From Alphaproteobacteria bacterium HT1-32 (GTDB lineage: Bacteria > Pseudomonadota > Alphaproteobacteria > Rhodospirillales > HT1-32), in the NCBI GenBank assembly GCA_009649675.1, contig WJPL01000001.1, forward strand, positions 2,004,469 through 2,068,468: 64,000 nt of DNA. Reading direction: 5' to 3'. The notes below the pieces were generated by a model. It had not been told where the DNA came from and ran no database searches. It saw only the letters and a list, made by a program, of their open reading frames with translations. The translations under genes were made by a program, and so were the position numbers. Numbering within the stretch: position 1 is the stretch's first letter; every line of letters starts with the position of its first letter. Below are positions 8,237 to 16,604 of this stretch, one piece after another.

Positions 8237-8425
8237 AAACTTGGTCTTCCTCTAGTGATGTGAGCCATGCAATCTGCATGACCCATTGGGTAGCGTACAA
8301 AATTCGAGAGTATCCTTAACCACGTCTGTGGAGACATAACCCCACAAGAACTCTGTAACGCTTGTGGAACTGACAACTGTGTCCTCGCCGCCGAAGCACT
8401 GCTTCGATGGAGAAGACATCAGGCA
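8237..8425 (-). promoter_or_regulatory. Leader and promoter region of csp copy 1
   Basis: This is a 189-bp non-coding gap between the two csp genes. The last bases before the start codon (minus strand AGAGGAAGACCAAGTTT) nearly match the leader of copy 2 (AGAGGAAGACTAAGTCT), including the GAGGA ribosome site. A short hairpin CGAAGC/GCTTCG (8392-8406) lies 20 bp past the copy 2 stop and may help end that transcript, although no T run follows. No confident promoter hexamers were found. Confidence 0.5.
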
Positions 8426-8635
8426 TCAGTCGATAATTTTGATCTCTTCCGCAGACGATTTACCGTTCCGACCGCGCTGCAGCTCGAATTCGACCTTCTG
8501 ACCTTCGGTCAGGCTGTCGAGACCCGCGCGCTGGACGGCGGTAATGTGAACGAATGCATCGCTACCGCCTTCCGACGGTTCGATAAAGCCAAACCCCTTG
8601 GTGGGGTTGAACCATTTAACAGTGCCAGTAGCCAT
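8426..8635 (-). CDS. Cold-shock protein (CspA family), copy 2
   Basis: This is a 69-aa cold-shock-domain protein with RNP1 KGFGFI and RNP2 DAFVHI, 63 of 69 residues identical to copy 1 downstream. It probably binds single-stranded RNA and prevents secondary structure at low temperature or in stationary phase. A candidate promoter lies about 145 bp upstream, giving a long leader. Conserved protein ends and ribosome sites point to recent duplication, or to gene conversion keeping the two copies alike. Confidence 0.95.
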   Translation of the reverse strand: MATGTVKWFNPTKGFGFIEPSEGGSDAFVHITAVQRAGLDSLTEGQKVEFELQRGRNGKSSAEEIKIID

Positions 8636-8778
8636 AGACTTAGTCTTCCTCTAACAAAAAGCGGACCACGCAAATACGCGCAACCCATGGATCGTCGTTC
8701 TCAATGTCAGGGGAGTTCTAACCTACGCGACGGGCGCGGAGTGAAAGCGCCACAGAACACAGAAACGCACGGAGGCTG

Positions 8779-8806
8779 GTTATACGCTTTTTTTCAATCT
8801 GCGCAA
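8779..8806 (-). promoter_or_regulatory. Candidate sigma-70 promoter of csp copy 2
   Basis: On the minus strand TTGCGC (8801-8806) and TATAAC (8779-8784) are separated by 16 bp. Transcription from here would give an mRNA leader of about 135 nt before the ATG at 8635. This agrees with the long leaders of cold-shock genes. The call rests on hexamer match and position only. Confidence 0.5.
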
Positions 8807-8843
8807 CAAAACTCTTGAAAACCGGGAATATTCAGATCGCAAA

Positions 8844-9728
8844 TCAATTCTGACGCAATATCTTGTTGATCCAGGCCATCATTACACCTTCAGCGGTGAG
8901 GGTTGCAGCGGCATTGTAGCCAATCGTCGCGCCGCAGCAACCGCCTGGTTTTGACGCGTTTCTCACGTCCGGACGATAGCGGATTTCCGCGCCGATGGAA
9001 TCAAATGAGTGATGTGCCTGCGGAAACAGATGTACAGTGAAATCACCCCCGGCACGCCGCGTTGCAGCCTGCAAAGAGAGGACATTGCGGGCCGGTGTCC
9101 AGTCATCTGCTTCGCCGGAGAGCAGCAGAAGCGGGATGGATGGCAGAAACGGACGGGTGCGTTCTGGCCCGGAGACAACCAGCGCATTGGCGTAAAAACC
9201 AACGGCAAACCTGAAACCTCCCTCCGCTGGTTGCGGCCGGTCAAGCAAGTGCAGAACGACGCGTCCGCCATTCGACCAGCCGATCAGTCCGATTTGTTTC
9301 GGATCGATTCGCGGTTCTGCCTGCAGGATCACGAGTGCGGCCCGGGCATCGGCAGTCCGGGCGCGGCTGGCCGGCAGTTTTTCTTTTCCGGTGCAGATTT
9401 CCCGGATATTGCGACCCGTAAAACTGTCGACAGCAAGCGTTGCAAATCCCGCTCTTTGAAACCGCTCTGCCCAGTGCCGGTACTTTTTCTGCGGTTGTCC
9501 CCTGCCGGTCAGCAACCCGCCGCAGCCATGCATCATGATGATGGCAGGCCGGGGGCCGGCTACAGCAGGAACGTCGAGAAATGCCGATATCCGGTCCCGG
9601 TGTGTCAGCCCGTCACTGGCAAGCCAGGTGCTGGAGACGGAGATCGTCTCCGCTGCATTCAGCTCCCCGCAGAGTGCAAGCAGCAGGATGACTGCACGGG
9701 ATCCCCGAAGCATGGCATTCATCAGCAT
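8844..9728 (-). CDS. Secreted dienelactone hydrolase-family alpha/beta hydrolase
   Basis: This is a 294-aa protein with an N-terminal signal peptide (hydrophobic AVILLLALCGELNAA, cleavage near NAA-ET). The alpha/beta hydrolase core shows the oxyanion strand PAIIMMHGCGG, the nucleophile elbow GWSNGG, an acid in SGEADDWTP and the histidine in PQAHHSFD, so the catalytic triad is complete. A cysteine pair (GGCCGA) near the C-terminus is unusual. GGGAG 9 nt upstream supports the first ATG. Export to the periplasm argues against a role in cytoplasmic aromatic degradation; the natural ester substrate is unknown. Confidence 0.85.
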   Translation of the reverse strand: MLMNAMLRGSRAVILLLALCGELNAAETISVSSTWLASDGLTHRDRISAFLDVPAVAGPRPAIIMMHGCGGLLTGRGQPQKKYRHWAERFQRAGFATLAVDSFTGRNIREICTGKEKLPASRARTADARAALVILQAEPRIDPKQIGLIGWSNGGRVVLHLLDRPQPAEGGFRFAVGFYANALVVSGPERTRPFLPSIPLLLLSGEADDWTPARNVLSLQAATRRAGGDFTVHLFPQAHHSFDSIGAEIRYRPDVRNASKPGGCCGATIGYNAAATLTAEGVMMAWINKILRQN

Positions 9729-9768
9729 CGACGCAGGCTCCCGGTGGTTTGATCAGGTGAGATCACTT

Positions 9769-10278
9769 ATGATCCGGGGAATGGAAAATGTAATCTCAAA
9801 AATCGGTTTTGGCGGCGGCTGCCACTGGTGCACGGAGGCGGTTTTTCAGGCGGTGCGGGGGGTGAGCCGGACAGAACAGGGTTTCATCCGGTCTGAGCCA
9901 CCCTGCGACAGCTGGTCCGAAGCGGTTATTGTTCATTATGACGAAGCTGAAATCAGCCTCACCCCGCTGATTGAAATTCATCTGCGCACCCATGCCAGCA
10001 GATCCGCCCATTCCCTGCGGGGCAAATACCGCAGTGCCATCTACAGTTTCACGGCAGATCAGCAGAAAGCCGCAAAGGATATTCTGACAGGCCTGCAACC
10101 CGGATTTGACGAGAAGCTGGTGACACAGGTCTTGCCCTTTGCCGGGTTCCGGGCGTCAGACGAGCGGTTTCATAACTATTATGAGCAGGGGCCGGAACGC
10201 CCTTTCTGCCGGACTTATATCGACCCGAAGCTTGTGGTGCTGCGGGAACGGTTCGCAAGGCATGTTCACGAGGGGTGA
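9769..10278 (+). CDS. Peptide methionine sulfoxide reductase A, GCHWC subfamily
   Basis: This is a 169-aa MsrA-family protein that would reduce (S)-methionine sulfoxide. The catalytic cysteine lies in GGGCHWCTEAVF instead of the standard GCFWG, so a second cysteine sits three residues after the nucleophile. The later family motif is partly kept (LRGKYRSAIYSF, DERFHNYYEQG), but the middle GY-GG and HAE segments are replaced by SEPPCDSWSEAVIVHYDEAE. AGGTGA 8 nt upstream supports the ATG at 9769; an ATG at 9781 is also possible. It is divergent from the hydrolase gene and convergent, by 14 bp, with the next membrane protein. Confidence 0.85.
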   Translation: MIRGMENVISKIGFGGGCHWCTEAVFQAVRGVSRTEQGFIRSEPPCDSWSEAVIVHYDEAEISLTPLIEIHLRTHASRSAHSLRGKYRSAIYSFTADQQKAAKDILTGLQPGFDEKLVTQVLPFAGFRASDERFHNYYEQGPERPFCRTYIDPKLVVLRERFARHVHEG

Positions 10279-10292
10279 GATGCCGGCAGGCT

Positions 10293-10811
10293 TCAGCGGT
10301 CAGTTGTCCCTGCCGGTCGTCGCCGAAATTCGGCAACGGCGGCGAAAACCACGGCAAAGAGGATATGACCGGCGAGCGCAACCCATGTGATGCCGGTGAA
10401 GCCGAGGAAAGCGGGATTTCCCGCCACCAGATGCGCCATGATATACAGCGCGAATATCCAGAGCCCGACGCCATACAGGACAGATCCCGGCAGCCATGAG
10501 ATTCCCGGGGTCAGCCGGGCCAGAACCGGGTGGGCGATGAACAGCCATCCGACCGGGTAGGCGACCATTCCCGCCATGTAATGAAGAAAGTGAGCGCCCG
10601 GAGAGTAGGGTTCACCAAACAGGACCGTGATCACATTGTTTGCCAGCGGCACCGGCGCAAGGCCAGAAAACCCGAGCATCGGGCTGATACTCTGTCCATA
10701 AAAGTCAAATGCGACTGTCGCCAGTGCGCCCCCGAACATCGCGGTCACGAGTGTATGCCGGTCCAGCCGGAAGGCGGTCTGGCTGTTTGCTCTCGACTTG
10801 TCTTGTTCCAT
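10293..10811 (-). CDS. Small multi-pass membrane protein of unknown function
   Basis: This is a 172-aa protein that I do not recognise as a named family. A polar, charged N-terminus (MEQDKSRANSQ) is followed by about four to five hydrophobic segments near residues 20-40, 70-90, 100-115, 118-135 and 140-160, including FLHYMAGMVAYPVGWLFIAHP. It probably lies in the inner membrane. The ATG at 10811 is preferred over an upstream in-frame TTG because GGAAG precedes it. It lies downstream of the canonical msrA gene on the same strand (141 bp away), so it may share its transcript. Confidence 0.7.
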   Translation of the reverse strand: MEQDKSRANSQTAFRLDRHTLVTAMFGGALATVAFDFYGQSISPMLGFSGLAPVPLANNVITVLFGEPYSPGAHFLHYMAGMVAYPVGWLFIAHPVLARLTPGISWLPGSVLYGVGLWIFALYIMAHLVAGNPAFLGFTGITWVALAGHILFAVVFAAVAEFRRRPAGTTDR

Positions 10812-10952
10812 CACATCATCGCTTCCGTAAAGACTGAGACCAGACGACAAGTAGCACCGCCTGATCCCGGGAGGAAATCAAACTAACGCGATGGGCTGTG
10901 ATGGGGCCGGCTGACCGATGCCGCCGACTTCTGTTACGGCATCCGGACGGTA

Positions 10953-11468
10953 TCAACCGGCATTGGCATGCCGGGGCAGCTTCCAGCCCGGCCGCGGGAA
11001 ATGACAGGTATAGCCGTTGGGAATGCGCTGCAGATAGTTCTGATGCTCCGGCTCGGCCTCCCAGAAATCCCCGACAGGCTCGACTTCCGTAACCACCTTG
11101 CCGGGCCACAGGCCGGAAGCGTCGACATCGCGGATCGTTGTTTCAGCGACTTCTTTCTGGCTGTCGCTGGTGTAATAGATCGCGGAGCGATAGCTGCTGC
11201 CCATATCATTGCCCTGCCGGTTGACGGTCGAGGGGTCATGAATCTGGAAGAAGAATTCAAGTATCGCCCGGAAATCGGTCTGTGCCGGATCGAAAATGAC
11301 CTCAATGGCTTCCGCATGGCTCCCGTGATTACGGTAGGTGGCGTTCGGCACGTCGCCGCCGCTATAGCCGACACGGGTGGAAATGACGCCGGGCTGCCTG
11401 CGGAAGAGATCTTCCATTCCCCAGAAGCATCCGCCGGCCAGAACGGCTCTTTCAGTGGTCTCGCTCAT
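10953..11468 (-). CDS. msrA: Peptide methionine sulfoxide reductase MsrA
   Basis: This is a 171-aa enzyme that reduces the S-epimer of methionine sulfoxide in oxidised proteins, recycled by thioredoxin. The canonical nucleophile motif [10 protein letters not shown] is followed by [49 protein letters not shown] and [10 protein letters not shown], the full MsrA signature. A conserved cysteine near the C-terminus ([11 protein letters not shown]) could resolve the disulfide. The nearby protein at 9769 belongs to a different MsrA subgroup, so the two are not a recent duplication. Confidence 0.95.
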   Translation of the reverse strand: MSETTERAVLAGGCFWGMEDLFRRQPGVISTRVGYSGGDVPNATYRNHGSHAEAIEVIFDPAQTDFRAILEFFFQIHDPSTVNRQGNDMGSSYRSAIYYTSDSQKEVAETTIRDVDASGLWPGKVVTEVEPVGDFWEAEPEHQNYLQRIPNGYTCHFPRPGWKLPRHANAG

Positions 11469-11559
11469 GTTTTGATCCTCTCGCTCGAAAGCTCAGAAAT
11501 AGGTGTCTCCGCGCCTGCATTCCAGACCGGTAACAGCTGGCGCACGCAGTTGTGTATGG

Positions 11560-11988
11560 TCAGGCGATCCGTACCAGCACCGTCAGCACGGCGAGAAGCT
11601 GAACCAGATTGATGGCAACGCTCAGTCTGTGCAGACGTTTGAAGCTGGTTGTCGCGGGGCCGGACTCCTCAGCGTTCTTCTGATCCCGGACAGCGTCAAT
11701 CCGGGGCATCAGAATTTGCCGGGAGACCCAGAACAGACCAGCCACTGCGGCGAGAATAACGGCGTCGACCTCATGCGTGAAGGTGATCGTCAGTGTCGCC
11801 AGCGCGGATATGACGCCCATATACAGATAATAAACCGGGAACATCTTGCGGATCAAAACACCGGAAACTTCGGGTTTCAGGGCGGTGAAAATTACCGGTG
11901 TGACAACCAGCGCAAAAAACAGCATACCGCCGAAAATGGCGGCTACCAGAACCAGTCCTGTCAGGTCTGACACCGTTGCAATATCCAT
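11560..11988 (-). CDS. DUF4149/TMEM205-like membrane protein
   Basis: This is a 142-aa integral membrane protein with four hydrophobic helices (about residues 8-30, 48-65, 72-90 and 120-140). The FFALVVTPVIFTAL stretch and the overall plan resemble the DUF4149 family, whose function is not established. It lies 40 bp after pcaG on the same strand, in the place where pcaB is found in many related pcaDCHGB operons, and may be read through from the pca promoter. No catalytic motif is visible. Confidence 0.65.
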   Translation of the reverse strand: MDIATVSDLTGLVLVAAIFGGMLFFALVVTPVIFTALKPEVSGVLIRKMFPVYYLYMGVISALATLTITFTHEVDAVILAAVAGLFWVSRQILMPRIDAVRDQKNAEESGPATTSFKRLHRLSVAINLVQLLAVLTVLVRIA

Positions 11989-12028
11989 CAGTCTGATCTG
12001 TTCCTTTCAGTTCTGCCCCGCAAGTGGT

Positions 12029-12625
12029 TCAGGCGTCGAAGAATACGGTCTCCTGTTCGCCCTGCAGATGAATGTCGAACCGGTAAACCGGCTGTCCTGA
12101 CCGGTCGAGCCGGGTGGCGACCAGTGTCTCCCGCCGGTCTGCCGGGGCCAGTGCCAGCACCGGGTCTGTGGCGTTGGCATCGGTCTCGTCAGGGAAGTAG
12201 ATGCGGGTGAAGGTATGGTTCGGCATGCCACGGGAAAACAGGGTCAGGCTGATATGCGGTGCCTGCAGGCTGTTGCCCCGACCCGGTACAGGACCGGGTT
12301 TGATGGTGTCAAAATGGAAACGGCCTTCGGCATCCGTACCGGTCCGGCCAAAGCCGTGAAAGCCCGGGTCGGCTGCCACTTCGTCACGATTGTCTTCCGG
12401 ATGGTCGTAACGTCCGGCAGCATTGGCCTGCCAGATTTCCAGCATGGCATCGCTGACCGGCGCGCCGTTGCCGTCATAGACAACGCCTTCAATCCGGATG
12501 CGTTCGCCCTGGGTTGAATCGGTCAGCAGGTTGTTACCTGCAACGCCGGTCCGGCCATAGGCTTCCGGTGTCAGGCCATAGGCAAAGAACGGTCCGACGG
12601 TCTGTGATGGGGTTTGTTTTGGCAT
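12029..12625 (-). CDS. pcaG: Protocatechuate 3,4-dioxygenase alpha subunit
   Basis: This 198-aa subunit pairs with PcaH to form the intradiol dioxygenase that cleaves protocatechuate to 3-carboxy-cis,cis-muconate. The shared intradiol fold is visible: TPSQTVGPFFAYGL at the N-terminus, IRIEGVVYDGNGAPVSDAML, LEIWQANAAGRYDHPED, and FDTIKPGPVPGRGN. As usual for the alpha chain it lacks the iron-binding tyrosine and histidine pattern present in PcaH. It starts 2 bp after the pcaH stop, so the subunits are made in step. No pcaB follows. Confidence 0.95.
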   Translation of the reverse strand: MPKQTPSQTVGPFFAYGLTPEAYGRTGVAGNNLLTDSTQGERIRIEGVVYDGNGAPVSDAMLEIWQANAAGRYDHPEDNRDEVAADPGFHGFGRTGTDAEGRFHFDTIKPGPVPGRGNSLQAPHISLTLFSRGMPNHTFTRIYFPDETDANATDPVLALAPADRRETLVATRLDRSGQPVYRFDIHLQGEQETVFFDA

Positions 12626-12627
12626 TC

Positions 12628-13338
12628 CTAGTTCTCCATCGGGGTAGCGTTGCGACCGCGCAGGACAATGTCGAATCGATAGCCCAGCGCCCAGTTCGGT
12701 TCCGTCAGATCAAGTTCAAACCCCGCCACCATCGCCTGACGGGCGTCTTCGTCGGCAATGGCATTGAAGATCGGATCGTAAGCCAGCAGCGGGTCGCCCG
12801 GAAAATACATCTGGGTGACAAGGCGGTTAAGGATGCTGGTCCCCATCAGGGAGAAATGAATATGCGGCGGTCGCCAGGCGTTGTGATGATTTGGCCATGG
12901 ATAGGCCCCGGGCCGGATGGTCTGGAACCGGTAGGTGCCGTCTGCATCGGTGACACATTTTCCGGCACCCAGAAAATTCGGGTCGAGCGGTGCGTCATGC
13001 TTGTCGTTCACATGAACATAGCGTCCGGTAGCATTGGCCTGCCAGATTTCGACCAGACTGTTGGCAATGCCACGGCCGTTTTCATCCATCACCTTGCCGG
13101 TAACGATAATCCGTTCACCAATCGGCTCGCCGTTGCGCCGGGCGTTTGTGGTCAGGTCGGCATCTTCCTGTGTCACGGCAGCATAGCCCAGCGCAGGACC
13201 GGTGGTCTCGGACAGGGTCTGCGGCATTATAATCGGTGCCCGGGTCGGGCCACGCAGCTGCGTCGATTTATAACCGGGTTCACGGTAGGGCGACATGCGG
13301 CCCCAGTCGCGGGCGCTGATTTCCTGGTCGCTGGACAT
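12628..13338 (-). CDS. pcaH: Protocatechuate 3,4-dioxygenase beta subunit
   Basis: This is the 236-aa catalytic subunit. The four ligands of the non-haem Fe(III) are intact: Y107 (ATGRYVHV), Y146 (RPGAYPWPNH), H159 and H161 (RPPHIHFSL). The spacing between them equals that of the Pseudomonas enzyme (39, 13 and 2 residues). The protein inserts oxygen between the two hydroxyl-bearing carbons of protocatechuate. It is followed after 2 bp by pcaG and preceded after 2 bp by pcaC, so the operon is very compact. Confidence 0.96.
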   Translation of the reverse strand: MSSDQEISARDWGRMSPYREPGYKSTQLRGPTRAPIIMPQTLSETTGPALGYAAVTQEDADLTTNARRNGEPIGERIIVTGKVMDENGRGIANSLVEIWQANATGRYVHVNDKHDAPLDPNFLGAGKCVTDADGTYRFQTIRPGAYPWPNHHNAWRPPHIHFSLMGTSILNRLVTQMYFPGDPLLAYDPIFNAIADEDARQAMVAGFELDLTEPNWALGYRFDIVLRGRNATPMEN

Positions 13339-13340
13339 GA

Positions 13341-13739
13341 TCAGGCGGCTCCTTCTGATGTCGGTTCCGGTGTGATGCCCAGTTCTTCCCGGGCAATGGC
13401 AATGGCGCGGTTGGCGGCCGGTACACCGGCATAGACCGCGACATGAAACAGGGCTTCCTTGATGTCATCCGCCGTCGCACCGGTGTTGCGGCTGGCGCGG
13501 ATATGCATCGCGAATTCCTCCCAGTGGCCGAGACTGGCAAGGATAACCAGTGTCAGCAGGCTGCGGGTCGGACGGTCCAGCCCCGGGCGGGTCCAGACAG
13601 AACCCCATGCACCTTCGGTAATGAAGGTCTGGAAATCCGTATCGAAGGCAGTCTTGCGGGATTCAGCCCGGTCCACATGCGCATCACCAAGGACGGCACG
13701 GCGCACTTTCATGCCGGCTTCATAGCGATCATCAGACAA
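13341..13739 (-). CDS. pcaC: 4-carboxymuconolactone decarboxylase
   Basis: This 132-aa all-helical protein of the AhpD/CMD family decarboxylates 4-carboxymuconolactone to 3-oxoadipate enol-lactone. Typical segments are LGDAHVDRAESRKTAFDTDF, GSVWTRPGLDRPTRSLLTL and MHIRASRNTGATADDIKEA. It is a stand-alone protein, not a PcaL fusion with PcaD. It overlaps pcaD by 8 bp. Its substrate is made by PcaB, whose gene is not in this window. Confidence 0.95.
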   Translation of the reverse strand: MSDDRYEAGMKVRRAVLGDAHVDRAESRKTAFDTDFQTFITEGAWGSVWTRPGLDRPTRSLLTLVILASLGHWEEFAMHIRASRNTGATADDIKEALFHVAVYAGVPAANRAIAIAREELGITPEPTSEGAA

Positions 13740-14532
13740 GGTTGTTCTCCTTCAGGAAGCTTTCAATCAGTCCGGCCATGATCTCCGGCTGTTCAACGCA
13801 TGGCAAGTGACCGACGCCGTCGATCACCTCAAAGCGGGCGCCGTCGATCAGATCGGCCAGTGCGCGTACCATTGCCGGTGTCGTGGCACCATCGTCAGAA
13901 CCGACAATGCACATTGTCGGGATATTGATGTTGCGGGTTGAGTCCGTCATGTCGGCGTCGCGGATGGCGGTACTGACACCGACATATCCTTCTGCCGGTG
14001 TGCGGACCAGCATGTTGCGATAGCCAGCCAGTTCCGCAGTGCGGGATGCCCGGAACCCGGGTGAGAACCAGCGTTCCATAACTGCATCACCCATCGGCTC
14101 AATCCCGCCTTTGGTGATGGCGTCGATCCGCTGGTCCCACATTTCCTTTGGCCCGATGACATTGGCCGTATCCGACAGCACCAGTGCCCGGATCAGGTCC
14201 GGTCGTTTCGACCAGAGACCCTGCGCAATGATTCCGCCGACAGACAGACCGACAAAAATCGCATCATTCATGCCGTGATGGTCCATCAGCGATTCAATAT
14301 CACCGACCAGCTGGTCCATGCTGTAGGGGCCGGGAGGCATGCCGGACAGACCATGGCCGCGCTTGTCGTAAGTCAGGATACGGAAACCGTCAGGCAGTGC
14401 CTCAATGACCTTGTCCCATGTACGAAAATCGGTCCCCAGTGAATTGGCGAAGACCAGAGCCGGGCCGTCTTTCGGTCCGGTGATGGAATAATGGTGGGTA
14501 AGATCGCCAATGCTGATGAATGCCAAAGTCAT
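13732..14532 (-). CDS. pcaD: 3-oxoadipate enol-lactonase
   Basis: This is a 266-aa alpha/beta hydrolase that opens 3-oxoadipate enol-lactone to 3-oxoadipate. The catalytic serine is S97 in FVGLSVGG, the acid lies in IVGSDDGATT (about residue 213) and the histidine is H242 in GVGHLPCVEQP. It is the first gene of pcaDCHG, the order known from rhizobia and Agrobacterium, where a divergent pcaQ usually controls the operon. Here the upstream gene is cobA on the same strand, 74 bp away, so no pcaQ is adjacent. The 74-bp gap must hold any dedicated promoter. Confidence 0.92.
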   Translation of the reverse strand: MTLAFISIGDLTHHYSITGPKDGPALVFANSLGTDFRTWDKVIEALPDGFRILTYDKRGHGLSGMPPGPYSMDQLVGDIESLMDHHGMNDAIFVGLSVGGIIAQGLWSKRPDLIRALVLSDTANVIGPKEMWDQRIDAITKGGIEPMGDAVMERWFSPGFRASRTAELAGYRNMLVRTPAEGYVGVSTAIRDADMTDSTRNINIPTMCIVGSDDGATTPAMVRALADLIDGARFEVIDGVGHLPCVEQPEIMAGLIESFLKENNLV

Positions 14533-14606
14533 CCCTCCTGATTTATGTCGATGTTTATTCTTTGATATCTAAGTATGTCGCCGGAAGGAAGTCAGAACTG
14601 AGCAGG

Positions 14607-15470
14607 CTAACCCGTTTCAGTGTGGTTCCGGCCATAACCTTCGTTGAGAGGATCGGGGTTCAGAACCCGTCCGTCAATTGCACCCAGCCAGTCCAGTGCC
14701 GACCGCAGGCGGACAATGTTGCCAACAACAAAAATCGACGGTGCGGTGACGGATTGTTCAATCACATCAATGGCGGCACGTCCCAGCGTTGTTTCGACAA
14801 CCCGCTGATGTTCCGTGGTTGCGCTGCCGACAAAGGCGGCGGGTTCATCGGGGCTGCGGCCACCGGCCATCAGTTTTGCCGCGATTCGTTCCGCATGCTT
14901 GATTGCCATATAGATCACCAGTGCGGGCGATCCCTTGGCAAGACTATCCCAGTCGATGCAGTCCGGAACCTCGCCGGAGGCACTGTGACCGGTGACGAAG
15001 GTGATTGCGGAATTGGTATCGCGATGGGTGGCCGGAATTCCGGCATAAGCCAGTCCGCCAATTCCGGCGGTTACACCCGGAACCAGCCGGAAGGGTATGC
15101 CGGCCCGGACCAGTGCCAGTGCTTCTTCGCCGCCCCGCCCGAAAACAAAGGGATCGCCCCCCTTCAGGCGGCAGACCCGCTTGCCAGCCTGTGCCAGCTT
15201 AATAATCCGGTTTGATATGTCCGGCTGCTTCGGCGACGGTTTTCCCCCGCGCTTTCCGGCATAGACCAGTTCAGCCATGTTACCGGCAAGCCGGAGAATA
15301 CGTTCATCGACCAGCGCATCATAGATGATGACATCGGCAGACCGCAGGGCATGCAGGGCGTGCAGGGTCAGCAGACCCGGGTCTCCCGGCCCCGCTCCGA
15401 CAAGCCAGACCCATCCCGCCTGAAATTCCGGCAGGTCGGGTAGCAGAAGGTCATTGCGTGAAGTCGTCAT
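14607..15470 (-). CDS. cobA: Uroporphyrinogen-III C-methyltransferase
   Basis: This 287-aa SAM-dependent enzyme methylates uroporphyrinogen III at C2 and C7 to make precorrin-2, the entry to cobalamin and siroheme. Family motifs are complete: LVGAGPGDPGLLTLHAL, ELVYAGKRGGKPSPKQ, RLKGGDPFVFGRGGEE and PVTHRDTNSAITFVTGH-like AGIPATHRDTNSAITF. It stands alone, without a CysG-type dehydrogenase/chelatase domain. It is divergent from cbiD-cobK across 48 bp, which probably contains promoters for both directions. pcaD lies downstream in the same direction. Confidence 0.95.
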   Translation of the reverse strand: MTTSRNDLLLPDLPEFQAGWVWLVGAGPGDPGLLTLHALHALRSADVIIYDALVDERILRLAGNMAELVYAGKRGGKPSPKQPDISNRIIKLAQAGKRVCRLKGGDPFVFGRGGEEALALVRAGIPFRLVPGVTAGIGGLAYAGIPATHRDTNSAITFVTGHSASGEVPDCIDWDSLAKGSPALVIYMAIKHAERIAAKLMAGGRSPDEPAAFVGSATTEHQRVVETTLGRAAIDVIEQSVTAPSIFVVGNIVRLRSALDWLGAIDGRVLNPDPLNEGYGRNHTETG

Positions 15471-15518
15471 TCAAGAGAGCCTATATCGATTCACCGGGAT
15501 CATGGCTAGATTTGCGAC

Positions 15519-16604
15519 ATGGCTCAACGTAAACCCGACGTACCCCTGAAAAAGGGCTGGACGACAGGCGCCTGTGCGGCTGCGGGTGCCCGTGCGGCCT
15601 GGCGATTTCTGCTGACTGGCGAGCGGCAGGAGTCGGTGCGTGTCAGCCTGCCGAAAGGGGTTAGCCCCGAATTTACCCTGTCACGGCTGGAACGGACGGG
15701 TGATGCCGTAACAGCAGGCATTATCAAGGATGCGGGGGATGATCCGGATGTGACGCATGGGGCGGAAATAATTACCACCGTACGGGCCGGGGCTCCCGGG
15801 TCTGGTATCACCTTTGCGGCGGGAGAAGGGGTTGGTCATGTGACCCTGCCCGGTCTGCCGCTGGCGGTCGGGGAACCGGCGATCAATCCGAAACCGCGGG
15901 AAATCATCGCGGCCAACCTGGCGGAAGTTGCCGAAGAACTGGATGCGGTTTGTGATCTGCATGTCACTGTCTCGATTCCCGGTGGCGAGGCGCTGGCGGT
16001 GAATACGGCCAATGGTCGTCTCGGGATTCTCGGTGGCCTCAGCATCCTCGGTACAACAGGCGTGGTCGTGCCCTATTCCTGCGCCTCCTGGATACATTCC
16101 ATTCATCGTGGCATCGACGTGGCGCGGGCCGCCGGGATCGATCATATCGCGGGTTCCACCGGCCGGACATCCGAGGAGACCGTGCGCAATCTGTTCGGCC
16201 TGCAGGAACAGGCCCTGATCGATATGGGTGATTTCGCGGGTGGTATGCTGAAATATCTCCGACGGAAACCGATACCGAAGCTGACCATTGCGGGTGGTTT
16301 CGGCAAGCTGGCAAAACTGGCGGATGGCGAGATGGACCTGCATTCATCGCGCAGCCGGGTCAACACGGCGATGCTGGCCCGCTGGCTGGCGGAGGCGGGG
16401 GCTGACAAACCGATGGTTGAGGCGGCTGCGGCCTGTACGGCTGCAGGGCAGGTGCTGGCGCTGGCAGAGGGTTATCAGCCGATGCTGGCAGAACGCTGTG
16501 CCCGTGGAGCGCGTGAAGTCGCGCTGGCGACCCTCTCCGGTGACGTGTCCGTCGATGTGCTGGTGATCGACCGGGCCGGGAACCAGCTGGCTCATGTCGA
16601 CTGA
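15519..16604 (+). CDS. cbiD: Cobalt-precorrin-5B C1-methyltransferase CbiD
   Basis: This 361-aa enzyme adds the C1 methyl group during corrin ring contraction. The N-terminal KKGWTTGACAAAGARAAWR motif and the central LGILGGLSILGTTGVVVPYS segment are diagnostic. CbiD belongs to the anaerobic (early cobalt) route and commonly replaces CobF in alphaproteobacteria that otherwise use Cob-type enzymes. It overlaps cobK by 11 bp, so the two are co-translated. Confidence 0.95.
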   Translation: MAQRKPDVPLKKGWTTGACAAAGARAAWRFLLTGERQESVRVSLPKGVSPEFTLSRLERTGDAVTAGIIKDAGDDPDVTHGAEIITTVRAGAPGSGITFAAGEGVGHVTLPGLPLAVGEPAINPKPREIIAANLAEVAEELDAVCDLHVTVSIPGGEALAVNTANGRLGILGGLSILGTTGVVVPYSCASWIHSIHRGIDVARAAGIDHIAGSTGRTSEETVRNLFGLQEQALIDMGDFAGGMLKYLRRKPIPKLTIAGGFGKLAKLADGEMDLHSSRSRVNTAMLARWLAEAGADKPMVEAAAACTAAGQVLALAEGYQPMLAERCARGAREVALATLSGDVSVDVLVIDRAGNQLAHVD

